The translations under genes were made by a program, and so were the position numbers. The notes beneath the pieces are model-generated. The model was not told where the DNA came from. It did not search any database and worked only from the letters and a program-made list of their open reading frames with translations. Shown in pieces: positions 14,812-23,294 of a stretch of 64,000 bases of DNA. The first letter of the stretch is position 1; each line of letters opens with the position of its first letter. Source of the DNA: Paenibacillus alvei DSM 29 (lineage in GTDB: Bacteria; Bacillota; Bacilli; Paenibacillales; Paenibacillaceae); assembly GCF_000293805.1 (NCBI RefSeq), contig NZ_AMBZ01000003.1, positions 620,001 to 684,000 on the forward strand, written 5' to 3'.

Positions 14812-14831
14812 CCCCCATACGATGATGGGGG
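14812..14831 (+). promoter_or_regulatory. Hairpin covering the ypjB ribosome binding site
   Basis: CCCCCAT (14812-14818) can pair with ATGGGGG (14825-14831), whose G run is the 5' half of the GGGGGAGGG ribosome binding site (14827-14835). Pairing would partly hide the site. Confidence 0.4.
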
Positions 14832-14841
14832 AGGGATGTAC

Positions 14842-15674
14842 ATGCGTGCGGTATTGATTTTTTAAGTATGATAAGCTTCTTATGGTTGACTGATCCAATG
14901 TCAGCCTTATCTCGTAATGAAGCTGGCACTGCCCCCACTGCAAGCGAGAACTGGAAGCAGCTTGACAGCTATGCGGAACAATTGTATCGGGCCAGTGTGG
15001 CGGGAGAGCTGGAGCAGGTGCAGAAAACAATATATGCGATGGGCAAGCTGTTCACGGAAACTACGTTCAATGGTGCAACGAGTGTGGAAGGAGTACGGGC
15101 GCTTAGTGATGCCATTGTGCAAGTCAAGCGAATATTGCCTTCTATACAATTGAAGCAAGAGGAACTGATGCGTGCAACGGCAAGACTGCGGCTTGCTGCG
15201 GATGCCTTGGCTCATCCTAAGCAAGCAATGTGGCTGCAATACGAGCAAGTGCTTAGAGACGATATGACACGGATGCTATCTACAAATCAGAATAAAGAAT
15301 GGATACCCTATGCCAATCGCTGGCTCGAGCATGTTGATCGTATCCGCCCTGCAGCTACGATTCAGCGAGATGTTCAAACGATTGAATTGATGGAATCATT
15401 AACTCAGTTCATTCGAGATACTGCAAAGGGGAAGCACAGTCCCAAAGAAGCAAACGAGGCACTGAATAAACATGGCGACACGGTGTTGAGCCAGTTGTTC
15501 GGAACGGAAAAGGCGAACCCGACACTAGGCCCGCCAACGTATACGCCATTGCCTTTTCAGTGGATTTTTATGCTGGCCTTCATTGTATGTATGATGCTGG
15601 CTTATGTAGGTTTTCAAAAATACCGCTACGAGCAGAACGCAATTCGTCCAGGAAGCTTCCGCAATAAAAGGTAG
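14842..15674 (+). CDS. ypjB: Sporulation protein YpjB, frameshifted in the signal peptide
   Basis: GGGGGAGGG followed by ATG (14842) opens 'MRAVLIF' and then stops at TAA; the main frame continues 'LSMISFLWLTDPMSALS...'. One extra T in T6 (14858-14863) joins them into a typical signal peptide and a 277-residue protein. The mature part is helical and ends in a membrane helix with a basic tail ('FQWIFMLAFIVCMMLAYVGFQKYRYEQ'). YpjB has a mild role in sporulation in Bacillus; its mechanism is unknown. Without correction translation would have to start at ATG 14868. Convergent with yitT. Confidence 0.8.
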
Positions 15675-15768
15675 CTAGATTGCAAAACAAGAAGTCTGAC
15701 AAATAAGAAGAATTTCGTGCATCAGAATTGGTGGCGAGTGGTGCAACTTTCTATATTTCCCCCAAAAT

Positions 15769-15823
15769 AATAAGACCTCGAAATAGGTCGGACGGGAGTC
15801 TGGCTTACTTCGAGGTCTTATTC
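15769..15823. terminator. Bidirectional terminator between ypjB and yitT
   Basis: AATAAGACCTCGAA arm near 15769 pairs with TTCGAGGTCTTATT ending at 15823, giving A-rich and T-rich flanks on both strands. It serves two convergent genes. Confidence 0.8.
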
Positions 15824-15840
15824 AGTTGGAAGCGGTTCGG

Positions 15841-16710
15841 TTATTCTTCCCGGAATCCTTCTCCAAGTACATCATGGACATCGTTCACAATGATAAATGC
15901 TCGCGGATCGATCACTTTGACGATCGTTTTGAAGCGTCGAATCTCTGTGCGGCTAACTACACAATAGACCATTTGCTTCTGAGTACGGGAATATGCTCCT
16001 ACAGCAGGGATAAGTGTGACCCCTCGTTCCATCTCCTTCGTAATGGCATCGGCAATCTCGCCAGAATAATCCGAGATGACGGTGAATGCTTTGGCAGCGT
16101 ATGCGCCTTCTTGTATAAAATCAATGACGCGCGAGGAAATGAATACAGCGACAAGCGTGTATAAAATCTTTTCCTTCGGTATGTAGAACAAAGCGGCCCC
16201 AATGATGAATATATCGAGAATAAGAATAAATTGCCCCATGCTTATGCCAAGCTTGCGGTTAGCAATGCGGGCAATAATATCGACGCCCCCGGTTGTGCCG
16301 CCAAAGCGAAATACGATACCGAGACCTATTCCTACGGTGACACCTGCATACAATGTGGCTAAAATGAAATCATGCGAAGTTTGAAAGGGTTGGATCCAGT
16401 GCATGGAAACAGCTCGCTCGAACAGCCAGAGGAATAACGTAAGATTGAGAACTCCGTAAATACTAAGTGCCAACTGCTTAATGCCGAGGGCTCTCCAACC
16501 GATGATGAATAGAGGGATGTTCAGAGCCAGCGTTGAGATTGCTGGGTGGATGCCAGCAGCGTAATTCAGTAGAACGGTTATTCCTGTAACGCCGCCTTCC
16601 ATTAATTGATTGGGGAGAATGAAGTAAATTAAACCAAATGCAAAAATCGCTGTCCCAACCGTAATCGGAAGAAACGTATTCCAAATGCGTTGAACAAAGG
16701 TCGATTTCAC
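15841..16710 (-). CDS. YitT family membrane protein
   Basis: 289 residues on the minus strand from a GTG with AAAGGAG about 11 nt upstream. The N-terminal 200 residues have five or six membrane helices with 'ATLYAGVTVGIGLGIVFRFGGTTGGVDIIARI', the conserved DUF161 block. The C-terminal 80 residues are the soluble DUF2179 domain ('AKAFTVISDYSGEIADAITKEMERGVTLIPAVGAYS'). Corresponds in position to ypjC of Bacillus. Transport or ligand-binding function is assumed but not established. Confidence 0.88.
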   Translation of the reverse strand: MKSTFVQRIWNTFLPITVGTAIFAFGLIYFILPNQLMEGGVTGITVLLNYAAGIHPAISTLALNIPLFIIGWRALGIKQLALSIYGVLNLTLFLWLFERAVSMHWIQPFQTSHDFILATLYAGVTVGIGLGIVFRFGGTTGGVDIIARIANRKLGISMGQFILILDIFIIGAALFYIPKEKILYTLVAVFISSRVIDFIQEGAYAAKAFTVISDYSGEIADAITKEMERGVTLIPAVGAYSRTQKQMVYCVVSRTEIRRFKTIVKVIDPRAFIIVNDVHDVLGEGFREE

Positions 16711-16911
16711 GAGGATTCAGGCTCCTTTAGGCAGAATGTCTCTTTTTCGTTCCTAAGTATATCGGATTAAGAGGAAGATAAAAAGCATTTGTTTTCCAGA
16801 CGGTGATACGATAACATAGTAGCAGAAAGTAAGGAAATTCGACACCCGCTTATAGGGAAACGGATTACATCCATTTCAATTAACTTTTGCTTGAATAAAG
16901 AAGGGGATCGT

Positions 16912-17289
16912 ATGAAAAATTCAGAAATGAAGTCTTTCCTCACCTCACTGCGCAGTAAGCCATTGGCACAAATGCAGCAGGAAGTCGATGACTACATATC
17001 ACAGTTCAAGGAAGGCTATTTCAGTCCGCTTGCGATGCTGGCCCGATTATCCGAGGAAGTAGGGGAATTGGCTCGTGAGATTAATCATCGCTTCGGTGAG
17101 AAGCCGAAAAAGGCTTCTGAAGAAGACAACTCCATTGAGATGGAGCTTGGAGATATATTGTTCATTTTATTATGTTTCTCGAACTCGCTAGGAATTGATT
17201 TGACGAAGGCGCATGATGCCTGCATGCATAAGTTCAATACCCGAGATGCAAACCGATGGACACGAATCGAGGATGAAACGTCGAATTAG
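16912..17289 (+). CDS. MazG-like nucleotide pyrophosphohydrolase (YpjD type)
   Basis: 125 residues from the ATG at 16912 (AAGGGGAT upstream). The MazG metal-binding pattern is intact: 'LARLSEEVGELAREINH' (ExxE) and 'IEMELGDILFILLCFSN' (ExxD). Enzymes of this family hydrolyse non-canonical nucleoside triphosphates to monophosphate and pyrophosphate. Same position as ypjD upstream of dapB in Bacillus. Substrate preference cannot be read from sequence. Confidence 0.88.
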   Translation: MKNSEMKSFLTSLRSKPLAQMQQEVDDYISQFKEGYFSPLAMLARLSEEVGELAREINHRFGEKPKKASEEDNSIEMELGDILFILLCFSNSLGIDLTKAHDACMHKFNTRDANRWTRIEDETSN

Positions 17290-17340
17290 TAAACACAGAA
17301 GCAATTTATATCGTTATAGAAGCAGTTGGGGGGAAATACA

Positions 17341-18144
17341 ATGGAACGAATTCGCGTAGCCGTATCTGGCGCGGGAGGACGTATGGGAAGAGAAGTTGTG
17401 AAAATGGTGCTGCAGGACGAGTCCTTAGAGCTGGTTGCGGCGATTGCTCCCTCAGCGGGTGCTGTTGACGCAGGCATCTTAGTAGGAATGCCTGCCTGCG
17501 GGGTGACAACTACTGCAGATGTGGAGGAGACGCTGCAAAAGGTAGAAGCAGATGTCATGGTCGATTTCTCTATTCCCCAAGTTGTCATGAAGAATGCTCT
17601 GCTTGCGATTGAGCATGGGGTTCGTCCTGTGATTGGTGCGACAGGCTTTCAGTCGGAAGAAATTGAACAGTTGATGCAATTGTGCGAGGAGAAGAGGCTA
17701 GGCGGGCTGATTGCTCCGAATTTCTCCATTGGTGCGATTCTAATGATGAGATTTGCACAGCAAGCAGCAAAATACTTCCCGGATCTTGAGATTATTGAGT
17801 ACCATGGGGATCAGAAGTTGGATGCTCCTTCGGGTACGGCTGTTAAGACAGCGGAGCTCATCTCGCAAGTTCGGGCAGAGCATCGTCAAGGCAATCCGAA
17901 TGAAGAAGAGCAGATCGAAGGATCTCGGGGCGGGTACTATAATGGATTCCGGATACACAGTGTTCGCTTGCCAGGCGTTTTCGCCCAACAAGAGGTCATT
18001 TTCGGCGCGTATGGACAATCACTCAAAATCCGCCATGACTCTTATGAGCGTGCAGGGTATATGCCAGGTGTGAATATGGCGGTCAAGAGAGTAATGAATC
18101 TTGAACAATTGATTTATGGCTTTGAGCATCTGCTTGAAGGCTAA
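17341..18144 (+). CDS. dapB: 4-hydroxy-tetrahydrodipicolinate reductase
   Basis: 267 residues; start at ATG 17341 with GGGGG upstream, the next in-frame start being too far back. NAD(P)H-binding 'SGAGGRMGREVV' at residues 9-20; catalytic/substrate block 'EYHGDQKLDAPSGTAVKTA'; 'VDFSIPQV' and 'APNFSIGAILMM' also match. Makes tetrahydrodipicolinate for lysine, peptidoglycan (meso-DAP) and spore dipicolinate. Lies between ypjD and mgsA as in Bacillus. Confidence 0.95.
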   Translation: MERIRVAVSGAGGRMGREVVKMVLQDESLELVAAIAPSAGAVDAGILVGMPACGVTTTADVEETLQKVEADVMVDFSIPQVVMKNALLAIEHGVRPVIGATGFQSEEIEQLMQLCEEKRLGGLIAPNFSIGAILMMRFAQQAAKYFPDLEIIEYHGDQKLDAPSGTAVKTAELISQVRAEHRQGNPNEEEQIEGSRGGYYNGFRIHSVRLPGVFAQQEVIFGAYGQSLKIRHDSYERAGYMPGVNMAVKRVMNLEQLIYGFEHLLEG

Positions 18145-18238
18145 TCAATTTTTATAGGTTATATATGATTAGTTCCGAAGCATTTCCTACAAGGGGCTTT
18201 GGAGTAAATGTGCAGGGACACAAAACGGAGGGATAGAC

Positions 18239-18661
18239 ATGCTAAACATCGCATTTATTGCACATGATCGCAAAAAAGATGAAATCGTAAACTTTGTTAT
18301 CGCTTATGAAAAAGTGTTCCAGGGACATCGACTGTACTCAACAGGCACGACAGGCCTTCGAATCATGGAGCAAACAGACCTGGATATTCACCGCTTCCAA
18401 TCAGGCCCATTAGGGGGCGATCAACAGATCGGTGCGCTTGTAGCTCAAAATGAAATGGACTTCATTATTTTCCTGCGCGATCCGCTCATGGCACAGCCGC
18501 ACGAGCCGGACATTATCGCACTTCTCCGTCTTTGTGATGTACAGGGGATACCGGTAGCAACAAATATTGCGACAGCGGAAATTCTCGTTAAGGCACTTGA
18601 GCGTGGCGATTTCGCTTGGCGTGAATTGGCACATAAATATAAGCCGGGAATGGAAGAATGA
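18239..18661 (+). CDS. mgsA: Methylglyoxal synthase
   Basis: 140 residues. '[16 protein letters not shown]', '[12 protein letters not shown]', '[15 protein letters not shown]' and '[17 protein letters not shown]' cover the phosphate-binding and catalytic residues (Asp in 'GPLGGDQQ'). Converts dihydroxyacetone phosphate to methylglyoxal when phosphate is limiting. Its neighbours make bacillithiol, the thiol used to detoxify methylglyoxal. Overlaps bshB1 by 4 nt. Confidence 0.95.
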   Translation: MLNIAFIAHDRKKDEIVNFVIAYEKVFQGHRLYSTGTTGLRIMEQTDLDIHRFQSGPLGGDQQIGALVAQNEMDFIIFLRDPLMAQPHEPDIIALLRLCDVQGIPVATNIATAEILVKALERGDFAWRELAHKYKPGMEE

Positions 18662-19359
18662 TGAATACTCTCGACATTCTTGCATTCGGAGCACATCCCG
18701 ACGATGTTGAAATTGGAATGGCAGGAACAATTGCCAAGCATACGAAGGCAGGGTACCGCGTCGGCATTTGTGATTTGACTGAAGCGGAAATGTCATCGAA
18801 TGGTACGGTAGAGCTGCGCAGGGAAGAAGCAGAGAATGCGGGGCGTATTTTGCAGCTTGCTGCACGCGATAACTTGCGGCTTCCTGATCGCGGCTTGCAA
18901 ATGTGCAAGGAGCATATTGACGCGGTGGTAGCAGCTATCCGCAAATATCGACCCCGTATTGTTTTCATGCCATACTGGGAAGATCGTCATCCGGATCATA
19001 TAGCATGCAGCCGCATCGTGCAGGAAGCAGTCTTCAATGCAAAGCTGCGGCGCTATATGCCTGAGCTGCCTGCTCATACCGTGGAACAAGTTTATTTTTA
19101 CTTTATTAACGATGTTGCTGGTTCTCAAGTTCTGGTGAATGTGTCCGATGTATATGATCAGAAGCGGGAATCGCTTCAGGCTTATCGGTCACAGTTTATG
19201 AAGCCGGATCGTGACAATGACTTCGTTGCGACTCCATTAAATCAAAATTATGTGGAGCGGGTTGCAGCGAGGGATTCGCTGCTTGGTCAGACTCGCGGAT
19301 ATGAATATGCGGAAGGCTTTGTGCTCAAAGGCCCTTTTGCAGTGTCTCTCTTCTTGTAA
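18658..19359 (+). CDS. bshB1: Bacillithiol biosynthesis deacetylase BshB1
   Basis: 233 residues, LmbE/PIG-L fold with the zinc motif '[12 protein letters not shown]' near the N-terminus and '[18 protein letters not shown]' later. Removes the acetyl group from N-acetylglucosaminyl-malate in bacillithiol synthesis. ATG overlaps the mgsA stop; a second ATG is the next codon. bshA follows after 39 nt. Chemical role from family and synteny. Confidence 0.93.
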   Translation: MMNTLDILAFGAHPDDVEIGMAGTIAKHTKAGYRVGICDLTEAEMSSNGTVELRREEAENAGRILQLAARDNLRLPDRGLQMCKEHIDAVVAAIRKYRPRIVFMPYWEDRHPDHIACSRIVQEAVFNAKLRRYMPELPAHTVEQVYFYFINDVAGSQVLVNVSDVYDQKRESLQAYRSQFMKPDRDNDFVATPLNQNYVERVAARDSLLGQTRGYEYAEGFVLKGPFAVSLFL

Positions 19360-19398
19360 GAAATCCGTGTGTATGAATGGCGAAAAGGGGGAACGGCT

Positions 19399-20559
19399 AT
19401 GAACGAAGGTCTTAAGATCGGCATTACGTGTTATCCGTCGCTTGGCGGCTCTGGTGTTGTTGCGACGGAGCTTGGCAAACTGTTGGCTGAGCGGGGACAT
19501 CAAGTACATTTTATTACACACAATATTCCGTTTCGCTTAGGTGCAAGCTTTCAGAAGAATATCCATTATCACGAGGTCGATGTTAACGATTATTATGTAT
19601 TTCGTTATCCTCCTTACGATTTATCTCTGGCAAGCAAGATGGCACAAGTGGCGAACATGCAGCAGCTTGATTTGCTGCACGTTCATTATGCGGTTCCGCA
19701 TGCGGTGTGCGCTTATTTAGCCAAGCAAATGGCTCATCCTGACTTAAAGGTAGTTACTACCCTGCACGGAACCGATATAACAGTATTGGCTCAGGACGAA
19801 TCACTCAAAGATATGATTCGCTTTGCAATAAATCAGAGTGATGCGGTGACGGCGGTATCGAATGATTTGATTCAGGAAACAAGAGATCTGCTTGATATTA
19901 CGCGGCCGATCGACCTTACGTATAACTTCGTAGATAAGCGCATTTATTACCCGCGGGAAGTGACACAGTTCCGTGCAGATTTCGCTTATCCAAACGAGAA
20001 GATTCTCATGCATATTTCAAACTTCCGTCCTGTTAAGCGGGTAAGCGACGTAGTCGATATATTTAATCTGGTTCAGGAACAGGTTCCATCACGCCTGGTG
20101 TTCGTGGGCGAAGGGCCTGATATGCCGAAGGTTCAATGCCGCATTCGGGAACTGGGCTTGGAAGATCGCGTACATTTTCTCGGCAAGCAGGATGAGATAG
20201 CACAGGTGATTTCACTGGCTGATGTGCTCCTGCTTCCGTCGGAGAAGGAGAGCTTTGGATTGGTGGCGCTGGAAGCGATGGCTTGCGGCGTTCCTACAAT
20301 TGGTTCGGAAGCAGGAGGGATTCCAGAGCTGGTTACCCATGGCGACACGGGCTTTCTTGCTCCGATTGGTGACACAGCTGCGATGGCTAATTATGCAATT
20401 CGCTTGTTGTCTGATCCGCAATTGGCGCAGCGGATGCACGAGGCTTGTTTGCACCGGGCCCGCCATGTGTTCTGCAATGATCTGATTACATGGCAATATG
20501 AACAAATTTATTATCGTGTGCTAGGGAAGGATGCAATGGTTCCGAAGCCGGTATGCTGA
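19399..20559 (+). CDS. bshA: N-acetyl-alpha-D-glucosaminyl L-malate synthase
   Basis: 386 residues, GT-B glycosyltransferase family 4. Start at ATG 19399 with AAAGGGGGA upstream. 'CYPSLGGSGVVATELGKLLAERGHQVHFIT' is the acceptor-side N-terminus; 'SNFRPVKRVSDVVDIF', 'FVGEGPDMPKVQ' and 'PSEKESFGLVALEAMACGVPTIGS' form the UDP-sugar site (E-x7-E motif). First step of bacillithiol synthesis, joining GlcNAc to malate. Confidence 0.95.
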   Translation: MNEGLKIGITCYPSLGGSGVVATELGKLLAERGHQVHFITHNIPFRLGASFQKNIHYHEVDVNDYYVFRYPPYDLSLASKMAQVANMQQLDLLHVHYAVPHAVCAYLAKQMAHPDLKVVTTLHGTDITVLAQDESLKDMIRFAINQSDAVTAVSNDLIQETRDLLDITRPIDLTYNFVDKRIYYPREVTQFRADFAYPNEKILMHISNFRPVKRVSDVVDIFNLVQEQVPSRLVFVGEGPDMPKVQCRIRELGLEDRVHFLGKQDEIAQVISLADVLLLPSEKESFGLVALEAMACGVPTIGSEAGGIPELVTHGDTGFLAPIGDTAAMANYAIRLLSDPQLAQRMHEACLHRARHVFCNDLITWQYEQIYYRVLGKDAMVPKPVC

Positions 20560-20665
20560 GAGTTGCAGTTGTTTATCATACCGCCCTGGAATGCACGATT
20601 CGAATGCGCGCAATGGCTATTTCCGTTGCGCGCTCTTGTATGTTAGTGATGTAAGGAGGGTGGCG

Positions 20666-22000
20666 ATGAGTGGCGGAGACCGAAATGTTGATAGCTTGGA
20701 AAATAAAACGCTATTCGAAGAAGCGGCACTGGTCATGCACTGCCTCCTGAATGCGGGATTCAGTGCCTATATGGTAGGGGGCTGTGTCCGCGATCCGCTA
20801 ATCGGACGACCGGTATATGATGTGGACATCGCGACTTCTGCCCGGCCTGAGCAGGTCGTGGCATTGTTCCAAAAGGTCATTCCAACGGGGCTGCAGCATG
20901 GAACGGTAACGGTAGTGATGCCCCAACATACGTATGAGGTGACAACCTTCCGCAAGGAGACGGCGTACGAAGGCCATCGCCGCCCGGAGGAAGTCGAATT
21001 TATTGATGATTTGATCGAAGACTTAAGAAGACGGGATTTCACGATCAATGCGATGGCGAAGGATGTGCATGGGCACATTCATGATCCATTTGGCGGGCAA
21101 GCTGATTTGAAGCAGCTCGTGATTCGATGTGTAGGCATAGCAGAGGAGCGCTTTCTTGAGGACGCGCTGCGCATGATGCGGGGGGTGCGCTTTGCGTCAT
21201 TGCTAGGCGGCGTATTTGCCAAGTCTACCTGGAAAGCGCTGTGTGCCAACAGGAAGACGCTGTCGTTCGTAGCGATGGAACGCGTGCGGGACGAGCTGTG
21301 GAAGCTGACGGCAGGCCCGAATCCGGCTCGCGGATGGGCCCTGCTCGTTCGCAGTGGTCTCCTGGCGCATGCAAAGGAGCCGCTGGGAGCGCTGGCGTCG
21401 ACCGAGGCAGCCTTGTGGCAGCCGCTGCTGTGTGCGCTTGGCAGTGTGGATACGGCTGAGAAGCGCATAGCGCTGCTGCTGCTTGGGCATGAGGTCGACG
21501 AAGCGGAGGCGCAGCGCATCTTGCAGGCGCTGCGCTGCTCGGGCGCGCAGCAGGACGCCATACTGGCCGTCCTGCGCGCGGATGCCCGGCTCGCGGCTGG
21601 CGGCACAGCCGCCTTGGCCGCGGCCGGGACACATGGCGGCGCAGCCAGCGCGTGGCGCCGCCCCTTCGCAGAGACCCTGTTCGCCGTCGGCGAGCAAGGT
21701 CTCTGCGATGCACTCGCCTGCCGCCGCGCCCTACTGGGCGTTGGGGCGGCAGGCGAGCATACGGCTGCAATGCAGCCGTTCCTCCAGCATGGCGAGGCTT
21801 GGCTGGAGGACATTTCTGTCCGCGGCTTGCGCGATATTGCCCTGACGGGCGGAGATGTGCTGCAAGCCACGAAACGGACGGCAGGACCATGGCTGCGCCA
21901 ATGCTTGGAGAGCGTATGGCTTTCCGTTGCATTAGGGGAACTTGTCAATCAACAAGAGGTTCTGCTTGACTACGTAAGGAAAGCGTGGAACGAACAATGA
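20666..22000 (+). CDS. cca: CCA tRNA nucleotidyltransferase
   Basis: 444 residues from ATG 20666 (AAGGAGG 9 nt upstream); a longer in-frame start at 20531 overlaps bshA. Class II nucleotidyltransferase: 'MVGGCVRDPLIGRPVYDVDIATSARPEQV' carries the G-G and D-x-D catalytic motif, followed by 'RRRDFTINAMAKD' and the nucleotide-selecting 'EDALRMMRGVRFAS'. It adds or repairs CCA ends of tRNAs. The C-terminal third is unusually alanine-rich and its DNA (about 21300-21830) clearly GC-richer than the neighbourhood. Stop overlaps the birA start. Confidence 0.93.
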   Translation: MSGGDRNVDSLENKTLFEEAALVMHCLLNAGFSAYMVGGCVRDPLIGRPVYDVDIATSARPEQVVALFQKVIPTGLQHGTVTVVMPQHTYEVTTFRKETAYEGHRRPEEVEFIDDLIEDLRRRDFTINAMAKDVHGHIHDPFGGQADLKQLVIRCVGIAEERFLEDALRMMRGVRFASLLGGVFAKSTWKALCANRKTLSFVAMERVRDELWKLTAGPNPARGWALLVRSGLLAHAKEPLGALASTEAALWQPLLCALGSVDTAEKRIALLLLGHEVDEAEAQRILQALRCSGAQQDAILAVLRADARLAAGGTAALAAAGTHGGAASAWRRPFAETLFAVGEQGLCDALACRRALLGVGAAGEHTAAMQPFLQHGEAWLEDISVRGLRDIALTGGDVLQATKRTAGPWLRQCLESVWLSVALGELVNQQEVLLDYVRKAWNEQ

Positions 22001-22969
22001 GTGACCAATTGCTTGCATGGTTCAAAGAACATCCTGATGAATTTATATCTGGCGAAGAAATTAGCCGTAGACTTGATATATCTCGAACTGCCGTATGGAA
22101 GCAAATTAATCGGCTTCGCTCGAAAGGCTATGAGTTCGAGGCTGTTCCGAAGCTGGGCTATCGGCTCGTTCAGATGCCAACTCGGCTTGATGAAGTGTCG
22201 CTGCTTGCAAAGCTGAAAACGAGCAAATTAGGTCATCAGCTTCGCATCATTGCCCGGACAGAATCAACACAGAATGAGGCGGCTGCGTGGGCACAGCATG
22301 GGGGCAGAGGATGGCGCTGTCATCATTGCGGAAGAACAAACAATGGGACGAGGACGCCACGGGAAAAGCTGGCACTCCCCCGCAGGCAAGGGGATATGGA
22401 TGAGTTTGATCCTTCGCCCGCAAATTCCACTGCAATTCACACCGCATCTAACACTGCTTGCCGCAGTCGCTCTCTGTCGTGCAATGAAGCGAGTGACAGA
22501 GATTGAGTTGGGCATTAAGTGGCCCAATGATATTTTGCATGACAATAAAAAAGTTTGTGGTATCCTGACGGAATCCTCTGCAGAAGATGAGCGGCTCGTT
22601 CACGTCATTGCGGGATTTGGGATAAGTGTAAACTTAGATGCGCATGACTACCCGGATGAATTGAAGGCGATTGCGACATCTCTGAAGATCGCCTCAGGAA
22701 AGGAAATCGATCGCGCATCGCTGATTGCCGAGTGCTTATTTCAGTTGGAACAGTTGTATAAGCTGTATGTCGAGCAAGGATTTGCACCGATCAGAGCACT
22801 GTGGGAGGCGCAAAGCATAACAATCGGACGCAGTGTGACGGTAGGAACCCCGAATGGACCTGTCTCTGGGGTTGCACAGGGACTGGATGAAACGGGAGCG
22901 CTAATCCTGCTAGGTGAAGACGGCTGCTATCGTAAAATTTTTTCCGGAGATATTCATTTTACTGGATGA
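21997..22969 (+). CDS. birA: Biotin operon repressor / biotin-protein ligase, frameshifted
   Basis: N-terminal winged helix ('FISGEEISRRLDISRTAVWKQINRLRSKGYEFEAVPKLGYRL') and central ligase ('EQTMGRGRHGKSWHSPAGKGIWMSL', 'KWPNDI') lie in two frames. The first frame degenerates after 'AWAQHGG'; the second begins 'MGAEDGAVII'. Removing one G from the G5 run 22300-22304 gives 'AQHGAEDGAVIIAEEQ' and a 323-residue protein, the family's usual size. BirA biotinylates carboxylases and represses biotin genes. ATG overlaps the cca stop; a GTG at 21985 is an alternative start. The only broken gene in the window with an apparent extra base. Confidence 0.88.
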
Positions 22970-22985
22970 AAGACAGGATGATTTC

Positions 22986-22994
22986 TGGTATACT
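22986..22994 (+). promoter_or_regulatory. Extended -10 promoter of the pan leader RNA
   Basis: TG-G-TATACT at 22986-22994 with no recognisable -35; start expected near 23001, at the first stem of the structured leader. Confidence 0.5.
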
Positions 22995-22996
22995 TA

Positions 22997-23183
22997 GTGT
23001 CGGCCTGGCGGTATCTTTCACAGAACCGCACCGGCCGTACACACAAGGACATAAGTGCATATCCTTGACGAACGTGTAGCACGTTTCTGCTCTGAGCCGA
23101 AGGGACCGAGACAGAAGGACGTCCGCTTGCGACCTCTTTTTTTCTTATGGACCCTTTTAGTGGAAACGCTAAAAGGTTTTTTT
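22997..23183 (+). ncRNA. Structured leader RNA upstream of panBCD (candidate pan motif)
   Basis: The 325 bp between birA and panB hold consecutive hairpins: GTGTCGGCC pairing with GGCCGTACAC around an inner GCGGT/ACCGC stem (about 22997-23042); AAGGA/TCCTT (23046-23067); AACGTG-TAG-CACGTT (about 23071-23085); a TCTG..CAGA stem (about 23086-23117); then a T-rich stretch at 23137-23143 and a strong terminator at 23152-23183. Structure followed by termination before a biosynthetic operon suggests an attenuator. The 'pan' RNA motif is known from leaders of pantothenate genes and is the best candidate, but I cannot confirm the class; an independent small RNA is also possible. Confidence 0.5.
23152..23183 (+). 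terminator. Terminator within the panB leader
   Basis: CCTTTTAG (23153-23160), loop TGGAAACG, CTAAAAGG (23169-23176) and seven T. It lies 110 nt before panB, so it would end transcription unless antagonised. Confidence 0.85.
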
Positions 23184-23294
23184 GTTTTGCACACACTAAG
23201 AAAAAACGTATAGCAGAATCTTCATGAATGAAAGTGATTGAGGATTCGAGCTAGACAACGTGAAAAGAGACGTTAAAGGAGATGAAAACAAAGA

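Noticed and set aside
15728-16164. Plus-strand frames opposite yitT
   Set aside because: They lie opposite the well-defined YitT family gene and over its terminator; no ribosome binding sites or motifs.
21079-21948. 289-codon open frame on the minus strand inside cca
   Set aside because: It is a by-product of the GC-rich cca segment; its translation is Ser/Arg/Ala-rich low-complexity sequence without motifs, and cca on the plus strand is unmistakable.
22300-22304. Programmed frameshifting in birA
   Set aside because: The G5 run resembles the other homopolymer breaks, and no slippery heptamer with downstream structure or known precedent for birA is evident.
22250-22969. A separate gene beginning at the internal ATG of birA
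   Set aside because: No ribosome binding site, and the upstream frame holds the missing first half of the ligase domain; a single frameshifted birA explains both pieces.
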